Part shown: positions 7,667-16,475 of the stretch, in pieces
Layout: every line of letters begins with the position of its first letter
Position numbering within the stretch: the stretch's first letter is position 1
Source of the DNA: Nevskia soli DSM 19509
GTDB lineage: Bacteria > Pseudomonadota > Gammaproteobacteria > Nevskiales > Nevskiaceae
Reading direction: 5' to 3'
Assembly (NCBI RefSeq): GCF_000711955.1
Contig: NZ_KL543999.1
Coordinates: 1 to 64,000, forward strand
DNA: 64,000 nt
Program-made: the position numbers and the translations under genes
The notes under the pieces: model-generated
What the model saw: only the letters and a program-made list of their open reading frames with translations
What the model was told of the DNA's origin: nothing
Databases searched by the model: none

Positions 7667-8632
7667 TCAGGCGCGACGCCTGACCCAGGAGCGGATCGAG
7701 CGGATGCGATCGAGCAGGCGCCCGGTGCCGGAGCTCGGCGGCGGTGGTTCCGGAGTATTGGCGACTTCGTAGCGCTGGTGCAGCTCGGGGCTGTGGGACA
7801 GGCGTTCGTGCTGCTTCAGCGCCGAGTTCACCGTGATCTTGCAGGCGTTGTCGATGATCGGCTTGGTGATGAAGCGGTAGATCTGGCCCTGGTTGATCAG
7901 GTCGATGGCGGCGCCGGCGTCGGCGCGCTCGGTCAGGATCACCGAGACCAGTTCCGGGTGGTGCTGCTTCAGCGTACCGATCAGGTTGACCACCGGGTGG
8001 TCCTGTACCCGCGTGTCGGAAATCACCACGCCGATATGCTCGCGCTCGAGCAGATCCACGGCCTCGCTCATGGTGGTGGCACCGAAGACGCGGCACTCGT
8101 TGCCGAGGATGGCCTGGATCTGCGGCGGCACCCGCGCGTCGTCGTCCATCACCAGCACCGCCGGCAGCGGTCCGCTCTGCGCCGGGGCGGGCCTCTCATC
8201 GGCCTTGGCCGTCATGGCGGCGCTGGCACGGGCGGCGGTGACGGCGCGGGCCACGGTGGTGGAGAGGTCGTCGTTGGACCAGGGCTTGTTGACGAAGCGG
8301 AAGATCTCGCCTTCGTTGATCGAGCCGATGATGGCGTTGAGGTCCGAATAGCCGGTGAGCAGGATGCGCATGGCGTTCGGATTGAGCTCGCGCGCCGCGC
8401 GCAGCAATTCGATGCCGGTCATGCCGGGCATGCGCTGGTCGCTGACGATGACGTCCACGGCCTGTTTCTTCAGCAGTTCCAGCGCCTGCGTGCCGCCCTC
8501 GGCGAAGTACACCTCGTAGTGGGCGCGGAACAGCATGCGCATGGTGGTCAGCACGCGCGGCTCGTCGTCGACGAACAGTACTCGGGCCTTGGCGGCGGGC
8601 GAGTTGATCAAGAGTTCTTCCTCCAACTGCAC
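7667..8632 (-). CDS. Twin-receiver response regulator without output domain
   Basis: A 321-residue protein with two complete receiver domains. REC1 (about 17-130) has the acidic pair in FVDDE, phosphoacceptor D65 in VSDQRMPG and K116 in NKPW. REC2 (about 157-275) has MDDD, D206 in ISDTRVQD and K257 in TKPI. Apart from an alanine-rich linker there is no DNA-binding or enzymatic domain, so it should act by protein contact or phosphotransfer. It starts 6 bases after the histidine kinase gene on the same strand and is almost certainly its partner. An alternative start inside the first 15 residues is possible. Confidence 0.88.
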   Translation of the reverse strand: MQLEEELLINSPAAKARVLFVDDEPRVLTTMRMLFRAHYEVYFAEGGTQALELLKKQAVDVIVSDQRMPGMTGIELLRAARELNPNAMRILLTGYSDLNAIIGSINEGEIFRFVNKPWSNDDLSTTVARAVTAARASAAMTAKADERPAPAQSGPLPAVLVMDDDARVPPQIQAILGNECRVFGATTMSEAVDLLEREHIGVVISDTRVQDHPVVNLIGTLKQHHPELVSVILTERADAGAAIDLINQGQIYRFITKPIIDNACKITVNSALKQHERLSHSPELHQRYEVANTPEPPPPSSGTGRLLDRIRSIRSWVRRRA

Positions 8633-8638
8633 TTGCTG

Positions 8639-10462
8639 CTAAGCGGCGGCGAGCGCCGCTTCCTGAGCCGTTTCGGCCTGCTTTTTCTGTCTGAGCGGCA
8701 GGTGGATCGCGAATTCGCTGCCTTTGCCCGGGGTGGAGCGCACGTCGATCCGGCCGCCGTGTTCCTCGATGATACGGAAAACGATGGACAGGCCAAGCCC
8801 GGTGCCCTTGCCGACCGGCTTGGTGGTGAAGAAGGGCTCGAAGATGCGGCTGCGCACGTCCTCGCTCATGCCGCAGCCGGTGTCGAGGATGCGCACGTCG
8901 ACGCCGTCCGTTCCGGACAGGGTGTGCACGTAGATGCGGCCGTTGCCCTCAATGGCCTGGGCGGCATTGGTGAACAGGTTGAGGAACACCTGGTTGAGCT
9001 GGGAGGGCGAGCATTCGATCTGCGGCAGTTCACCGTATTGCTTGACCACCTTGACGCGGCCCTTGATCTGGTTCTGGCAGATCTTGAGGGCGGAGTCGAT
9101 GCCGTCGTTGACGCTGAACAGGTCGGTGCGCGAGCGATCGACGCGGGAGAAATCCTTCAGGCTGGAGACCAGTTCGCTGATCTGGCCCAGACCGTGGTCG
9201 GTGTCCTGCAGCAGGCCGTGCAGGTCGCCCAGCAGCTCTTCGGGCGCCAGCGCTTGGTTCTGCGCTTCGGCGGCTTCCATGGCGGCGGCGATTGCGGCCT
9301 CGGAGGCGTCCGGCGCGGTCAGCAGGCTCAGCGCCTTCTGCTGCGCCGCGCACAGGCCACGCACGTCGGCGAGGGAGTTGCGCACGATCTCGGTGTTGCT
9401 GCGGGCATAGCCCAGCGGCGTGTTGATCTCATGGGCCACGCCCGCGACCATCTGGCCAAGCGAGGCCATTTTTTCGGACTGCACCAGCTGTGCTTGCGAG
9501 GAGCGCAGATCCTGCAGCGCGGCGCTGAGGTCGTGGGTGCGCGATTCCACCTGGGCTTCCAGGGTTTCGTTGGCGCGGGTCAGGCCGGCGTTGGCGCGGT
9601 CCAGGTCGCGGTAGCTGGTGCGCAGGCGCAGGCCGAGCCAGGCCAGCACGCCCAGCAGCACCACGGCGTAGGCTACCAGCCCCAGTCGGTAGCGGCCCGC
9701 CAGGACCACCTGGCCGGCGTACCAGGAGGAGTAGGCCTGTTCCACGTCCTGCAACTGCGGGCCGGTGGGGCGATCGAGGAAGTCGCGCATCTTGCTGACC
9801 AGCTCGTCCTTGTCGCCGATCACGTCCTGGCAGCTCTGGTGCAGGCGCTGCAGGGCTTCCTGGAAAGCGGCGGACTGGCGCGGGGCCAGCTTGTCGAGGC
9901 CCTCCAGCAGCATCTGGATGTCTTTCTCGTTGGACGGCGAGGGCGTCACGCTGAAAGTGACGATCTGCGTGTTGAGCTGCTCGCCGAGGTCGCGTACCTG
10001 TGTGCGCGCCGCCGGCGTGGCGGCGGCGGCGAGGGCGGCGATATTGGTGGGCAGCGCATTGGTGCTGTTGATCAGGCGCTGGTTGAGCAGGGTGCTGCGC
10101 GCCTCGATGTCGAAGTCCAGCTCGAACTTGGACTGGATGGTATCGAGGAACTTGTCCAGTGCCTTGTCCAGCTCCGGGCTGAGGCCGTGCAGGGAATGGG
10201 TGCCTTTGTCGATGGCGTCCAGCGCTTCGCCCAGCTGGCTGGTGATGACCACGCGTTCGTCGCCCTCGTCCGACAGCGAGGCCACCCGGGCCTGCGTCAG
10301 CACGCGGTTCAGCTGCACATCGAGGTTGTTGATGGCGCGGATGTTGGCCAGGCGCTGCAAGTGCAGGTCGCTGTCCGCGCTCTGCGTCATGCGCAGCAGG
10401 AAGATCAGCACACCGATCGCCAGGCCGGCCAGTACGGCCGGCAGCAACATGCGCAGGTTCAT
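8639..10462 (-). CDS. Membrane sensor histidine kinase
   Basis: A 607-residue sensor kinase. Membrane segments are near residues 5-24 and about 265-285; the roughly 240-residue region between them is helical and should be periplasmic (similar in style to all-helical DAHL-type sensors). A coiled coil leads to the dimerisation box with His in GVAHEINTPLGYA. The catalytic domain shows the N box (LFTNAAQAI), G1 (LDTGCGM) and G2 (GTGLGLSI), all intact. It phosphorylates itself on the His and presumably passes phosphate to the twin-receiver protein encoded 6 bases downstream. The signal sensed is unknown; the steroid neighbourhood makes a hydrophobic ligand possible. Confidence 0.9.
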   Translation of the reverse strand: MNLRMLLPAVLAGLAIGVLIFLLRMTQSADSDLHLQRLANIRAINNLDVQLNRVLTQARVASLSDEGDERVVITSQLGEALDAIDKGTHSLHGLSPELDKALDKFLDTIQSKFELDFDIEARSTLLNQRLINSTNALPTNIAALAAAATPAARTQVRDLGEQLNTQIVTFSVTPSPSNEKDIQMLLEGLDKLAPRQSAAFQEALQRLHQSCQDVIGDKDELVSKMRDFLDRPTGPQLQDVEQAYSSWYAGQVVLAGRYRLGLVAYAVVLLGVLAWLGLRLRTSYRDLDRANAGLTRANETLEAQVESRTHDLSAALQDLRSSQAQLVQSEKMASLGQMVAGVAHEINTPLGYARSNTEIVRNSLADVRGLCAAQQKALSLLTAPDASEAAIAAAMEAAEAQNQALAPEELLGDLHGLLQDTDHGLGQISELVSSLKDFSRVDRSRTDLFSVNDGIDSALKICQNQIKGRVKVVKQYGELPQIECSPSQLNQVFLNLFTNAAQAIEGNGRIYVHTLSGTDGVDVRILDTGCGMSEDVRSRIFEPFFTTKPVGKGTGLGLSIVFRIIEEHGGRIDVRSTPGKGSEFAIHLPLRQKKQAETAQEAALAAA

Positions 10463-10915
10463 CGCCCTTACTCCCTTTCCGCACCAGCTTCCTGAGACCT
10501 GGGGAGGGCATCCGGTCCACTACCGCAGTGAAGCCGGCAGGGGGAAACCACGCGTACCTGGGCTTGCCTGTGAGGAGGCCTTGGGGCCGCATCATGAGGC
10601 TAGGCCCGGACCATCTGTCGCAACCGCCTGGAGCGGCTGCCTCCCGGGGCAGTGCCGGCGGCTTCGAGGCCGCCAACTACTTGTTCTGTCTGGACAATAG
10701 TGCCACGAGGTGACGCAGGCATCACCTGTTTGGAGTAGTTGGCCCCCCATTCACAGGCGTATGGGCGAGCCGGAAAAGACAAAGGTCCAGTGGACCTTTG
10801 TCCCGGCGAACGCCCGGCCAGGGATGACCGGGCCGGGGTTTCCCGGTGTGCTGAAGCCCGCCAGGGACGGCAGTGCTGCCGGCCCTGGATCGATCAAGCC
10901 CGGATCAGGGCCGGA
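10463..10915. other. Intergenic region with repeat, no gene seen
   Basis: About 450 bp between the kinase start and the aldolase stop with no convincing coding sequence. The right half (about 10808-10900) is a GC-rich block beginning GAACGCCCGGCCAGGGATGA, with internal complementary stretches; a related copy is at 57982-58050. The left part should hold the kinase promoter, but no boxes are clear. Confidence 0.55.
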
Positions 10916-11953
10916 TCAGGCTGTCTCAAGCAGTTTCCGTTCCTTGGCCATGGTCAGCGCGGTGTCCTCGATCATGTCTTCCTGGCCGCCGACCATGCGG
11001 CGCCGGCCCAGCTCAAGCAGGATTTCGCGGGCCGGGATGCCGTAGCGCTTTTCCGCCCGCTTGGCGAACAGCAGGAAGCTGGAATAGACGCCGGCATAGC
11101 CCAGCACCAGGGCGTTACGGTCGATGCGGATCTGGAAGTCGAGGATCGGCTGGATCAGGTCTTCGGCCACGTCGGAGATCTTGAACACGTCCACGCCGGT
11201 TTCGATGCCCATGCGGTTGCACACCGCCACGAACACTTCCGTCGGGGTGTTGCCTGCGCCGGCGCCGAGGCCGCCGCAGGCCCCGTCGATGCGCCGCGCG
11301 CCCGCTTCGATCGCCGCCAGCGAGTTGGAGATGCCCATCGACAGGTTGTGGTGGCCGTGGAAACCGATTTCGGTTTCCGGCTTGAGCTTCTCGCGCAGCG
11401 GCGCGATGCGGGCACTGACGTCGTCCGGCAGCATGTAGCCGGCCGAGTCGGTGACGTAAATGCAGTTGGCGCCATAGCTCTCCATCAGCAAGCCCTGCTC
11501 GACGATGGTTTCCGGCTCCACCATGTGCGCCATCATCAGGAAGCCCACCGTATCCAGGCCCATCTTGCGTGACAGCGAGATGTGCTGTTCGGATACGTCC
11601 GCCTCGGTGCAGTGGGTGGCGACGCGGATGGTGTGCACGCCGCAGTCCGCCGCCATGCGCAGGTGGTCCACGGTGCCGATGCCGGGGATCAGCAGGGCCG
11701 AGATCTTGGCGTTCTTCATCCCCGGAATCACCGCGCGCAGGTATTCCTCGTCGCTGGCGGCCGGGAAGCCGTAATTGACCGAGGCGCCGCCGAGGCCGTC
11801 GCCGTGGGTGACTTCGATCAGCGGTACGCCGGCGGCATCCAGCCCGCGGGAAATGCTCTGCATCTGCTCGATGGTGATCTGGTGCCGCTTGGGGTGCATG
11901 CCGTCGCGCAGCGACATGTCGTGCACTTTGATGCTGATGCCTTTGAGGTTCAT
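10916..11953 (-). CDS. hsaF: 4-hydroxy-2-oxovalerate aldolase-type enzyme
   Basis: A 345-residue DmpG/BphI/HsaF-family aldolase that splits a 4-hydroxy-2-oxoacid into pyruvate and an aldehyde, the last meta-cleavage step of the 2-hydroxydienoate branch. The N-terminal metal/substrate motif is SLRDGMHPKRH, further metal ligands are in the FHGHHNLSMGISNS segment, and CGGLGAGAGNTPTE is conserved. The C-terminal helical domain that contacts the dehydrogenase partner is present. It is the last gene of the minus-strand hydrolase-hydratase-dehydrogenase-aldolase operon; the partner acetaldehyde dehydrogenase is directly upstream, as expected for channelling complexes. Named after the mycobacterial steroid enzyme; tesG is the Comamonas equivalent. 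Confidence 0.93.
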   Translation of the reverse strand: MNLKGISIKVHDMSLRDGMHPKRHQITIEQMQSISRGLDAAGVPLIEVTHGDGLGGASVNYGFPAASDEEYLRAVIPGMKNAKISALLIPGIGTVDHLRMAADCGVHTIRVATHCTEADVSEQHISLSRKMGLDTVGFLMMAHMVEPETIVEQGLLMESYGANCIYVTDSAGYMLPDDVSARIAPLREKLKPETEIGFHGHHNLSMGISNSLAAIEAGARRIDGACGGLGAGAGNTPTEVFVAVCNRMGIETGVDVFKISDVAEDLIQPILDFQIRIDRNALVLGYAGVYSSFLLFAKRAEKRYGIPAREILLELGRRRMVGGQEDMIEDTALTMAKERKLLETA

Positions 11954-11969
11954 CTCATTGCTCCTGTCT

Positions 11970-12080
11970 CCCCTCTCCCTCCGGGAGAGGGGTTGGGGGT
12001 GAGGGACCGCGGTCCCTTTGAAGTGGGCGCTCCGATCCGGCTGCGCCCCTCACCCTGACCCTCTCCCGGAGGGAGAGGGG
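11970..12080. repeat. CTCTCCC-type dispersed inverted repeat, copy 1
   Basis: Arms are CCCCTCTCCCTCCGGGAGAG on the left and CCCTCTCCCGGAGGGAGAGG on the right, with GGGGTGAGGG and CCCCTCACCC inside them. It fills the gap between the aldolase and dehydrogenase genes. Related copies are at 23863-23974 and, degraded, 61840-61900. Confidence 0.8.
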
Positions 12081-12091
12081 ACTGAATGCCT

Positions 12092-13003
12092 TTACGCCGC
12101 CACCGGTTCCAGATTGAGCCGGCCGGACAGCATCTCTTCCGCGAACATCTCCGCCGTGCGCGTGGCCGAGGCGGTCATGATGTCGAGGTTGCCGGCGTAC
12201 TTGGGCAGGAAGTCGCCCAGGCCTTCCACTTCGAGGAAGGTGGTGACGCGGTTGTCCTCGAACACCGGGCCGTTCTTCAGGCGGTAGCCGGGGACGTACT
12301 TCTGCACCTCGGCGATCATCTCGTGCACCGACTTCTCGATCTCCGCCTGTTTCGGCGCGTCCACGGTGAGGCAGTGGATGGTGTCGCGCATGATCAGGGG
12401 CGGCTCGGCCGGGTTGATGACGATCAGCGCCTTGCCCTCTGCGGCACCGCCGATGCTGGCCACCGCGCCGGCGGTGGTGCGGGTGAACTCGTCGATGTTC
12501 TTGCGCGTGCCGGGGCCCACCGACTTGGACGACACCGTGGCGATGATCTCGGCGTACTTCACCTTCTGCACGCGCGACACGGCATAGACCATGGGGATGG
12601 TGGCCTGGCCGCCGCAGGTGACCATGTTGACGTTCATCTCGCGCTTGCCGGCGTGCTGCTTGAGGTTGATCGGCGGCACGCAGTAGGGGCCGATGGCGGC
12701 GGGAGTGAGGTCGATCATCATCACGCCCAGCGCATTGAGCTTGTCCGAGTTCTCCTTGTGGACGTAGGCCGAGGTGGCGTCGAAGGCAATCTGCACGCCG
12801 TCGGCGACAACGTGGGGCAGCATGCCGTCCACGCCCTTGTCGGTGGTCTTGAGGCCCAGCTCACGGGCGCGGGCCAGGCCCTCGCTGGTGGGGTCGACGC
12901 CGACCATCCACACCGGTTCCAGCACCTTGCTGCGGCGCAGCTTGTACAGCAGGTCGGTGCCGATGTTGCCCGGACCGATGATGGCGCATTTGATTTTCTT
13001 CAT
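12092..13003 (-). CDS. hsaG: Acylating acetaldehyde/propionaldehyde dehydrogenase
   Basis: A 303-residue CoA-acylating aldehyde dehydrogenase (DmpF/BphJ/HsaG family) that converts the aldehyde from the aldolase into an acyl-CoA using NAD+. The Rossmann motif is IIGPGNIGTDL near residue 9. Catalytic Cys130 lies in NMVTCGGQATIP. Length matches the family. In steroid degradation the substrate is usually propanal, giving propionyl-CoA. It lies between the hydratase (13-bp gap) and the aldolase gene, separated from the latter by a repeat. Comamonas equivalent tesF. Confidence 0.94.
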   Translation of the reverse strand: MKKIKCAIIGPGNIGTDLLYKLRRSKVLEPVWMVGVDPTSEGLARARELGLKTTDKGVDGMLPHVVADGVQIAFDATSAYVHKENSDKLNALGVMMIDLTPAAIGPYCVPPINLKQHAGKREMNVNMVTCGGQATIPMVYAVSRVQKVKYAEIIATVSSKSVGPGTRKNIDEFTRTTAGAVASIGGAAEGKALIVINPAEPPLIMRDTIHCLTVDAPKQAEIEKSVHEMIAEVQKYVPGYRLKNGPVFEDNRVTTFLEVEGLGDFLPKYAGNLDIMTASATRTAEMFAEEMLSGRLNLEPVAA

Positions 13004-13016
13004 TGAATCACTCTGA

Positions 13017-13811
13017 TTAAGCTTCGAACGAAATCGAAGCGGTGCCGATGCCGGTGAGGCTCATGTCGAAGCGGTCGCCGGGCGTGATGGGCAGCAGCGG
13101 CGCCAGCGAGCCGGACAGGATGATCTCGCCGGCGAGGAAGGGGATGCCGAAGCGGCCCAGGGTATTGGCCAGCCAGGCCACCGCGGCGGCCGGGTGGCCC
13201 TGCACGGCGGCGCCGGTGCCGCTGGCGATGTGGGTGCCGTTCTTCTGGATGTCCATCTTCACCGCGGCCAGGTCCAGGGCGTGCGGCGCGATGCGCGCCT
13301 CGCCGATGACGAAGACGCCGCAGGAGGCGTTGTCGGCCACGGTATCCTGGATGCGGATCTTCCAGTCGCGGATGCGCGAGTCGACGATCTCGAAGCAGGG
13401 GGAGACATAGTCGGTGGCGTCCAGCACCTGCTCCATGGTGACGCCGGGCTCGCGCAGGTCCTTCTTCAGCACGAAGGCGATCTCGCCTTCGGCGCGCGGC
13501 TGGATCAGGCCGGCCTGGGCCAGGCTGACGCGGCTGCCGTCCGGGATGTGCATGCGGTCGGTGAGGAAGCCGAAGTCGGGCTGGTGCACGCCGAGCATGT
13601 CCTGCACCGGCTTGCTGGTGACGCCGATCTTCTTGCCGATGACGCGTTCGCCGTCGGCCTTGCGGCGCTTCAGCATATGCAGGGAGATCTTGTAGGCGTC
13701 GTCCACCTCGATGGCCGGCTCGCGCGTGGTCAGCGGGTCCAGCACGTGGCGGCCGCGCAGGGCGGCGTAGAGCTCGTCGCCGAGACTGACGATCCGGGTC
13801 TGGTCGAGCAT
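13017..13811 (-). CDS. hsaE: 2-hydroxyhexa-2,4-dienoate / 2-oxopent-4-enoate hydratase
   Basis: A 264-residue FAH-superfamily hydratase (BphH/MhpD/HsaE type) that adds water to the 2-hydroxydienoate released by the hydrolase. Family blocks seen are ERVIGKKIGVTSKPVQDMLG, QPDFGFLTDRM, PRAEGEIAFVLKKDL with acidic metal ligands, and the C-terminal GSLAPLLPITPGDRF. The chosen ATG at 13811 shares its A with the TGA stop of the hydrolase gene, the usual coupled arrangement. Longer in-frame sequence upstream is shadow of the hydrolase gene. Comamonas equivalent tesE. Confidence 0.92.
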   Translation of the reverse strand: MLDQTRIVSLGDELYAALRGRHVLDPLTTREPAIEVDDAYKISLHMLKRRKADGERVIGKKIGVTSKPVQDMLGVHQPDFGFLTDRMHIPDGSRVSLAQAGLIQPRAEGEIAFVLKKDLREPGVTMEQVLDATDYVSPCFEIVDSRIRDWKIRIQDTVADNASCGVFVIGEARIAPHALDLAAVKMDIQKNGTHIASGTGAAVQGHPAAAVAWLANTLGRFGIPFLAGEIILSGSLAPLLPITPGDRFDMSLTGIGTASISFEA

Positions 13812-14641
13812 CAGCCGTTCTTCAGGAAGTCGAGCGTCATGCGGTTGAACAGGTCGCGGTGCTCGATCATCACCCAGTGGCCGGCCTGCGGCACCAGGAT
13901 CATGCGCATGTGCGGCATGCCCTTGGCCAGCTTGAGGATGCCGGTCTCCGGCATGATCTGCTCGTTCATGCCCCAGAAGCCCAGGGCCGGGCACTTGATC
14001 TCGCCAAGGCGGTCGGCCATGTTCGGCACCTTCATGGTCTTGATCACCTGCGGGTTCTGCAGCTTCATCAGCTCGAAGCGCTCATGCGCCAGCTCGTCGT
14101 CGACGCAGGCGGCGTTGACCACGAAGGTCGACTGGAAGAAGGCCTTCATACGCGCTTCCGTCACCGGCTCCGGCGACATGAACAGCTCCTTCATCTTGGC
14201 CATGCCGGGCATGAGGAAGTAGTCCGGCTGGTTCTCGATGCCGCCGGGCGCCATCAACACCAGCTTCTCGACATGGGCGGGGTGGTCGACGGCGAAGCGC
14301 AGCGCCACCGCGCCGCCGAGGGAGTTGCCGACCAGGGTGTACTTGCCGGCGCCGACATGGTCCAGCGTCTGCTTGATGCACTCGACGAACAGCTCGATCG
14401 GGTACTCGATGTTGTCCGGCTTGTCGGAGTAGCCATAGCCGAGGTGGTCGATGACGATGTTGCGGTAGCCGTGCTCGACCAGGTAGGGGTAGTTGCCCTT
14501 GAAGTTGCTGTGGCCGCTGGCGCCGGAGCCGGAACCGTGCAGCCAGACCACCACCGGGCCCTTGCCCTGGTCCAGGTAATGGATTTTGTGGCCGTTGGGG
14601 AGCTTGACGTAGTGGCCTTCGGGTACGGGTTTGCTCGACAT
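13811..14641 (-). CDS. hsaD: Meta-cleavage product hydrolase (alpha/beta hydrolase)
   Basis: A 276-residue alpha/beta hydrolase of the BphD/HsaD/TesD type that cleaves the C-C bond in the ring-opened product (4,9-DSHA) made by the extradiol dioxygenase. Nucleophile Ser107 is in GNSLGG and His255 in AGHWVMIEH; the oxyanion region is LHGSGSGASG. The acid position is unusual: WGMNEQIMP places Glu227 where relatives have Asp. It heads the hsaD-E-G-F operon, and a copy of the regulon motif lies 96-119 bp upstream. Assignment to the steroid substrate rests on neighbours; other meta-cleavage substrates are possible. Confidence 0.85.
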   Translation of the reverse strand: MSSKPVPEGHYVKLPNGHKIHYLDQGKGPVVVWLHGSGSGASGHSNFKGNYPYLVEHGYRNIVIDHLGYGYSDKPDNIEYPIELFVECIKQTLDHVGAGKYTLVGNSLGGAVALRFAVDHPAHVEKLVLMAPGGIENQPDYFLMPGMAKMKELFMSPEPVTEARMKAFFQSTFVVNAACVDDELAHERFELMKLQNPQVIKTMKVPNMADRLGEIKCPALGFWGMNEQIMPETGILKLAKGMPHMRMILVPQAGHWVMIEHRDLFNRMTLDFLKNG

Positions 14642-14736
14642 GGGAATCCTGTTTTTGGCAACGGATTGATGAGCCGCGCCCGCAGGCGCCAGCATGGTCC
14701 GGCAGACCGCGCCATGTTGAGGCCCGGGGCGCATCC

Positions 14737-14760
14737 GGGCTTCACCCTTTTGGACTACAG
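14737..14760 (-). promoter_or_regulatory. Putative regulon motif, site 2
   Basis: Read toward the hydrolase operon: TGTAGTCCAAAAGGGTGAAG then CCC. It is 19/24 identical to site 1, has the same orientation relative to its gene and lies at a similar distance (96-119 bp from the ATG). It sits in a divergent intergenic region shared with the SDR gene at 14826. Confidence 0.5.
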
Positions 14761-14825
14761 TGAGCGCGTGGTAATGGCCTAGGATGCGCGACTGCAAGTC
14801 ATTCATACGCAACAGGAAGGTACTC

Positions 14826-15590
14826 GTGGAACAGCGCAGGGTGGTGCTGGTTACCGGCGGCGGCAAGGGCATCGGGCGCGGCATCAGCGAGCGCTTCCTC
14901 GCCAGCGGCGCCGCGGTGGTGATCTGCGGCCGCGAGCAGCCGGCCGCGCTGCCGCAATTCCAGGGGCGCAGCGCCGAGTTCATCGCCGCCGACGTGCGCG
15001 ACCGCGCCGCGGTGGACGCCCTGTTCGCGGAGATCGCCAGCCGCCATGGCCGGCTCGACGTGCTGGTCAACAATGCCGGCGGCGCGCCTTTCGCCATGGC
15101 GGACAAGGTCTCGCCCCGTTTCCACGAGTCGATCTTCGCCCTCAACCTGCTGGCGCCGCTGCACCTGGCGCAGAAAGCCAATGCGCTGATGCAGGCACAG
15201 GAGGCGGGCGGGGTGATCGTGTTCATCGGCAGCGTCAGCGCCTCGCGGCCTTCACCGGGCACCGCCGCCTACGGGGCGGCCAAGGCGGCCATCCTCAGCC
15301 TGACGCAGTCGCTGGCGGTGGAGTGGGCACCGAAGGTGAGGGTGGTGGCGGTCAGCCCCGGCCTGGTGCACACCGAGCAGTCCGACCTGCACTACGGCGA
15401 TGAGGCCGGCATCGCCGCCGTCGCCGCCACCATTCCGCAGGGAAGGCTGGCGCAGCCGGCGGAAATCGGCGATGCCTGCGTCTGGCTGTCCTCGCCGGCG
15501 GCGGCCTATGCCTCCGGCATCAACCTGCTGCTGCATGGCGGCGGGGAGCGCCCTGCCTTTCTGGCGGCGGCGAGTGCGAACAAGGTCTAG
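14826..15590 (+). CDS. SDR-family oxidoreductase
   Basis: A 254-residue short-chain dehydrogenase. Cofactor loop TGGGKGIGRG (about 10-19), NNAGG, catalytic Ser in FIGSVSASR and Tyr-Gly-Ala-Ala-Lys in AAYGAAKAAI. The C-terminus ends in a serine/alanine-rich tail. A GTG start at 14826 is preferred because AGGAAGG lies at the right distance upstream; an ATG 42 bases earlier lacks this. It is divergent from the hsaD operon and stands alone before a repeat. Substrate unknown; a hydroxysteroid is plausible from context. Confidence 0.83.
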   Translation: MEQRRVVLVTGGGKGIGRGISERFLASGAAVVICGREQPAALPQFQGRSAEFIAADVRDRAAVDALFAEIASRHGRLDVLVNNAGGAPFAMADKVSPRFHESIFALNLLAPLHLAQKANALMQAQEAGGVIVFIGSVSASRPSPGTAAYGAAKAAILSLTQSLAVEWAPKVRVVAVSPGLVHTEQSDLHYGDEAGIAAVAATIPQGRLAQPAEIGDACVWLSSPAAAYASGINLLLHGGGERPAFLAAASANKV

Positions 15591-15610
15591 AAGCGCTTCA
15601 CGATCCAATC

Positions 15611-15636
15611 GTCGTCCCCGCCTTCGCGGGGATGAC
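15611..15636. repeat. Short palindromic repeat GTCGTCCCCGCC..GGGGATGAC
   Basis: A near-palindrome between convergent SDR genes that can form a strong hairpin in either transcript. It resembles the other (GTCATACCGGC-type) short palindromes of the window and may act as a bidirectional terminator, though there is no clear U-run. Confidence 0.6.
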
Positions 15637-15649
15637 GCAGGATGAAAGA

Positions 15650-16411
15650 TCAGCGCGCCAGGAAGCCGCCATCCACGGCGAAGACCGCGCCATTGGCGTA
15701 GGACGCGCGATCCGAGCACAGCCATACCACCATGTTGGCGATCTCCTCCGCCGTGCCGACGCGGGCGCTCGGCACCGTGGCGGCGACCATGTCGCGGAAT
15801 TGCTGCACCTCGAACACCGGTTTGGTCATCGGCGTTTCGATCAGGCCGGGCGCCACCGCGTTGCAGCGCACGCCCTGGGCGCCGTACTCGATGGCGATGG
15901 TCTTGGTCAGGCCGACCACGCCGTGCTTGCTGGCGACATAACCGGGCACGCCGGCGAATCCGATCTGGCCGGCGATGGAGGCGGTGTTGACGATGGCGCC
16001 GCCGCCGTTCTTCAGCATGGCGCGTACCTGGTAGCGCAGGCAGTAGAACACGCTGGACAGGTTGACCGCGATGAGACGGTCCCACAGTTCCAGCGGGTAG
16101 TCGATGGTGCCGGGCGGCAGGGGGCCGTCGGAGATGCCGGCGTTGTTGAAGGCGGCATCGAGGCGGCCGAATTTCTGCACGGCGGCCTGCACCAGCGCTT
16201 CGCACTCGGCCGCCCTGGAAACGTCGGTGCGCACGAAGACCGCTTCGCTGCCCTTGCCGCGCAACTCGGCGGCCAGGGCCTCGCCTGCTTCGACGCCGAT
16301 GTCGGCCAGCACCAGCCGCGCGCCTTCCTCGGCGAAGCGCAGGGCCGCGGCGCGGCCGATGCCGCTGGCGGCGCCGGTGATGATGGCGACCTTGTTGCTG
16401 AGTTCGTGCAT
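15650..16411 (-). CDS. SDR-family oxidoreductase
   Basis: A 253-residue classical SDR with TGAASGIGRAAA (about 11-22), NNAGIS, the Ser region NTASIAGQIG and Tyr-Val-Ala-Ser-Lys in GYVASKHG. The C-terminal VFAVDGGF block is normal. It would oxidise or reduce a secondary alcohol/ketone with NAD(P)(H); cyclohexanol- and hydroxysteroid-dehydrogenases look alike here. It is followed by a palindromic repeat and is preceded by a motif variant at 16476-16500. It probably forms its own transcript, convergent with the SDR at 14826. Confidence 0.87.
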   Translation of the reverse strand: MHELSNKVAIITGAASGIGRAAALRFAEEGARLVLADIGVEAGEALAAELRGKGSEAVFVRTDVSRAAECEALVQAAVQKFGRLDAAFNNAGISDGPLPPGTIDYPLELWDRLIAVNLSSVFYCLRYQVRAMLKNGGGAIVNTASIAGQIGFAGVPGYVASKHGVVGLTKTIAIEYGAQGVRCNAVAPGLIETPMTKPVFEVQQFRDMVAATVPSARVGTAEEIANMVVWLCSDRASYANGAVFAVDGGFLAR

Positions 16412-16475
16412 GGGGCTCCTCGCTGTTTCCGAATCATGGATTTATGCGGTGAACATTCGGTCATGAGCGAGATGG

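Noticed and set aside
7778..10495. A very long plus-strand open frame opposite the kinase and regulator genes.
   Set aside because: It is the mirror of two well-supported minus-strand genes with intact receiver and kinase motifs. Its product is His/Val/Leu/Gly-rich shadow sequence typical of GC-rich DNA.
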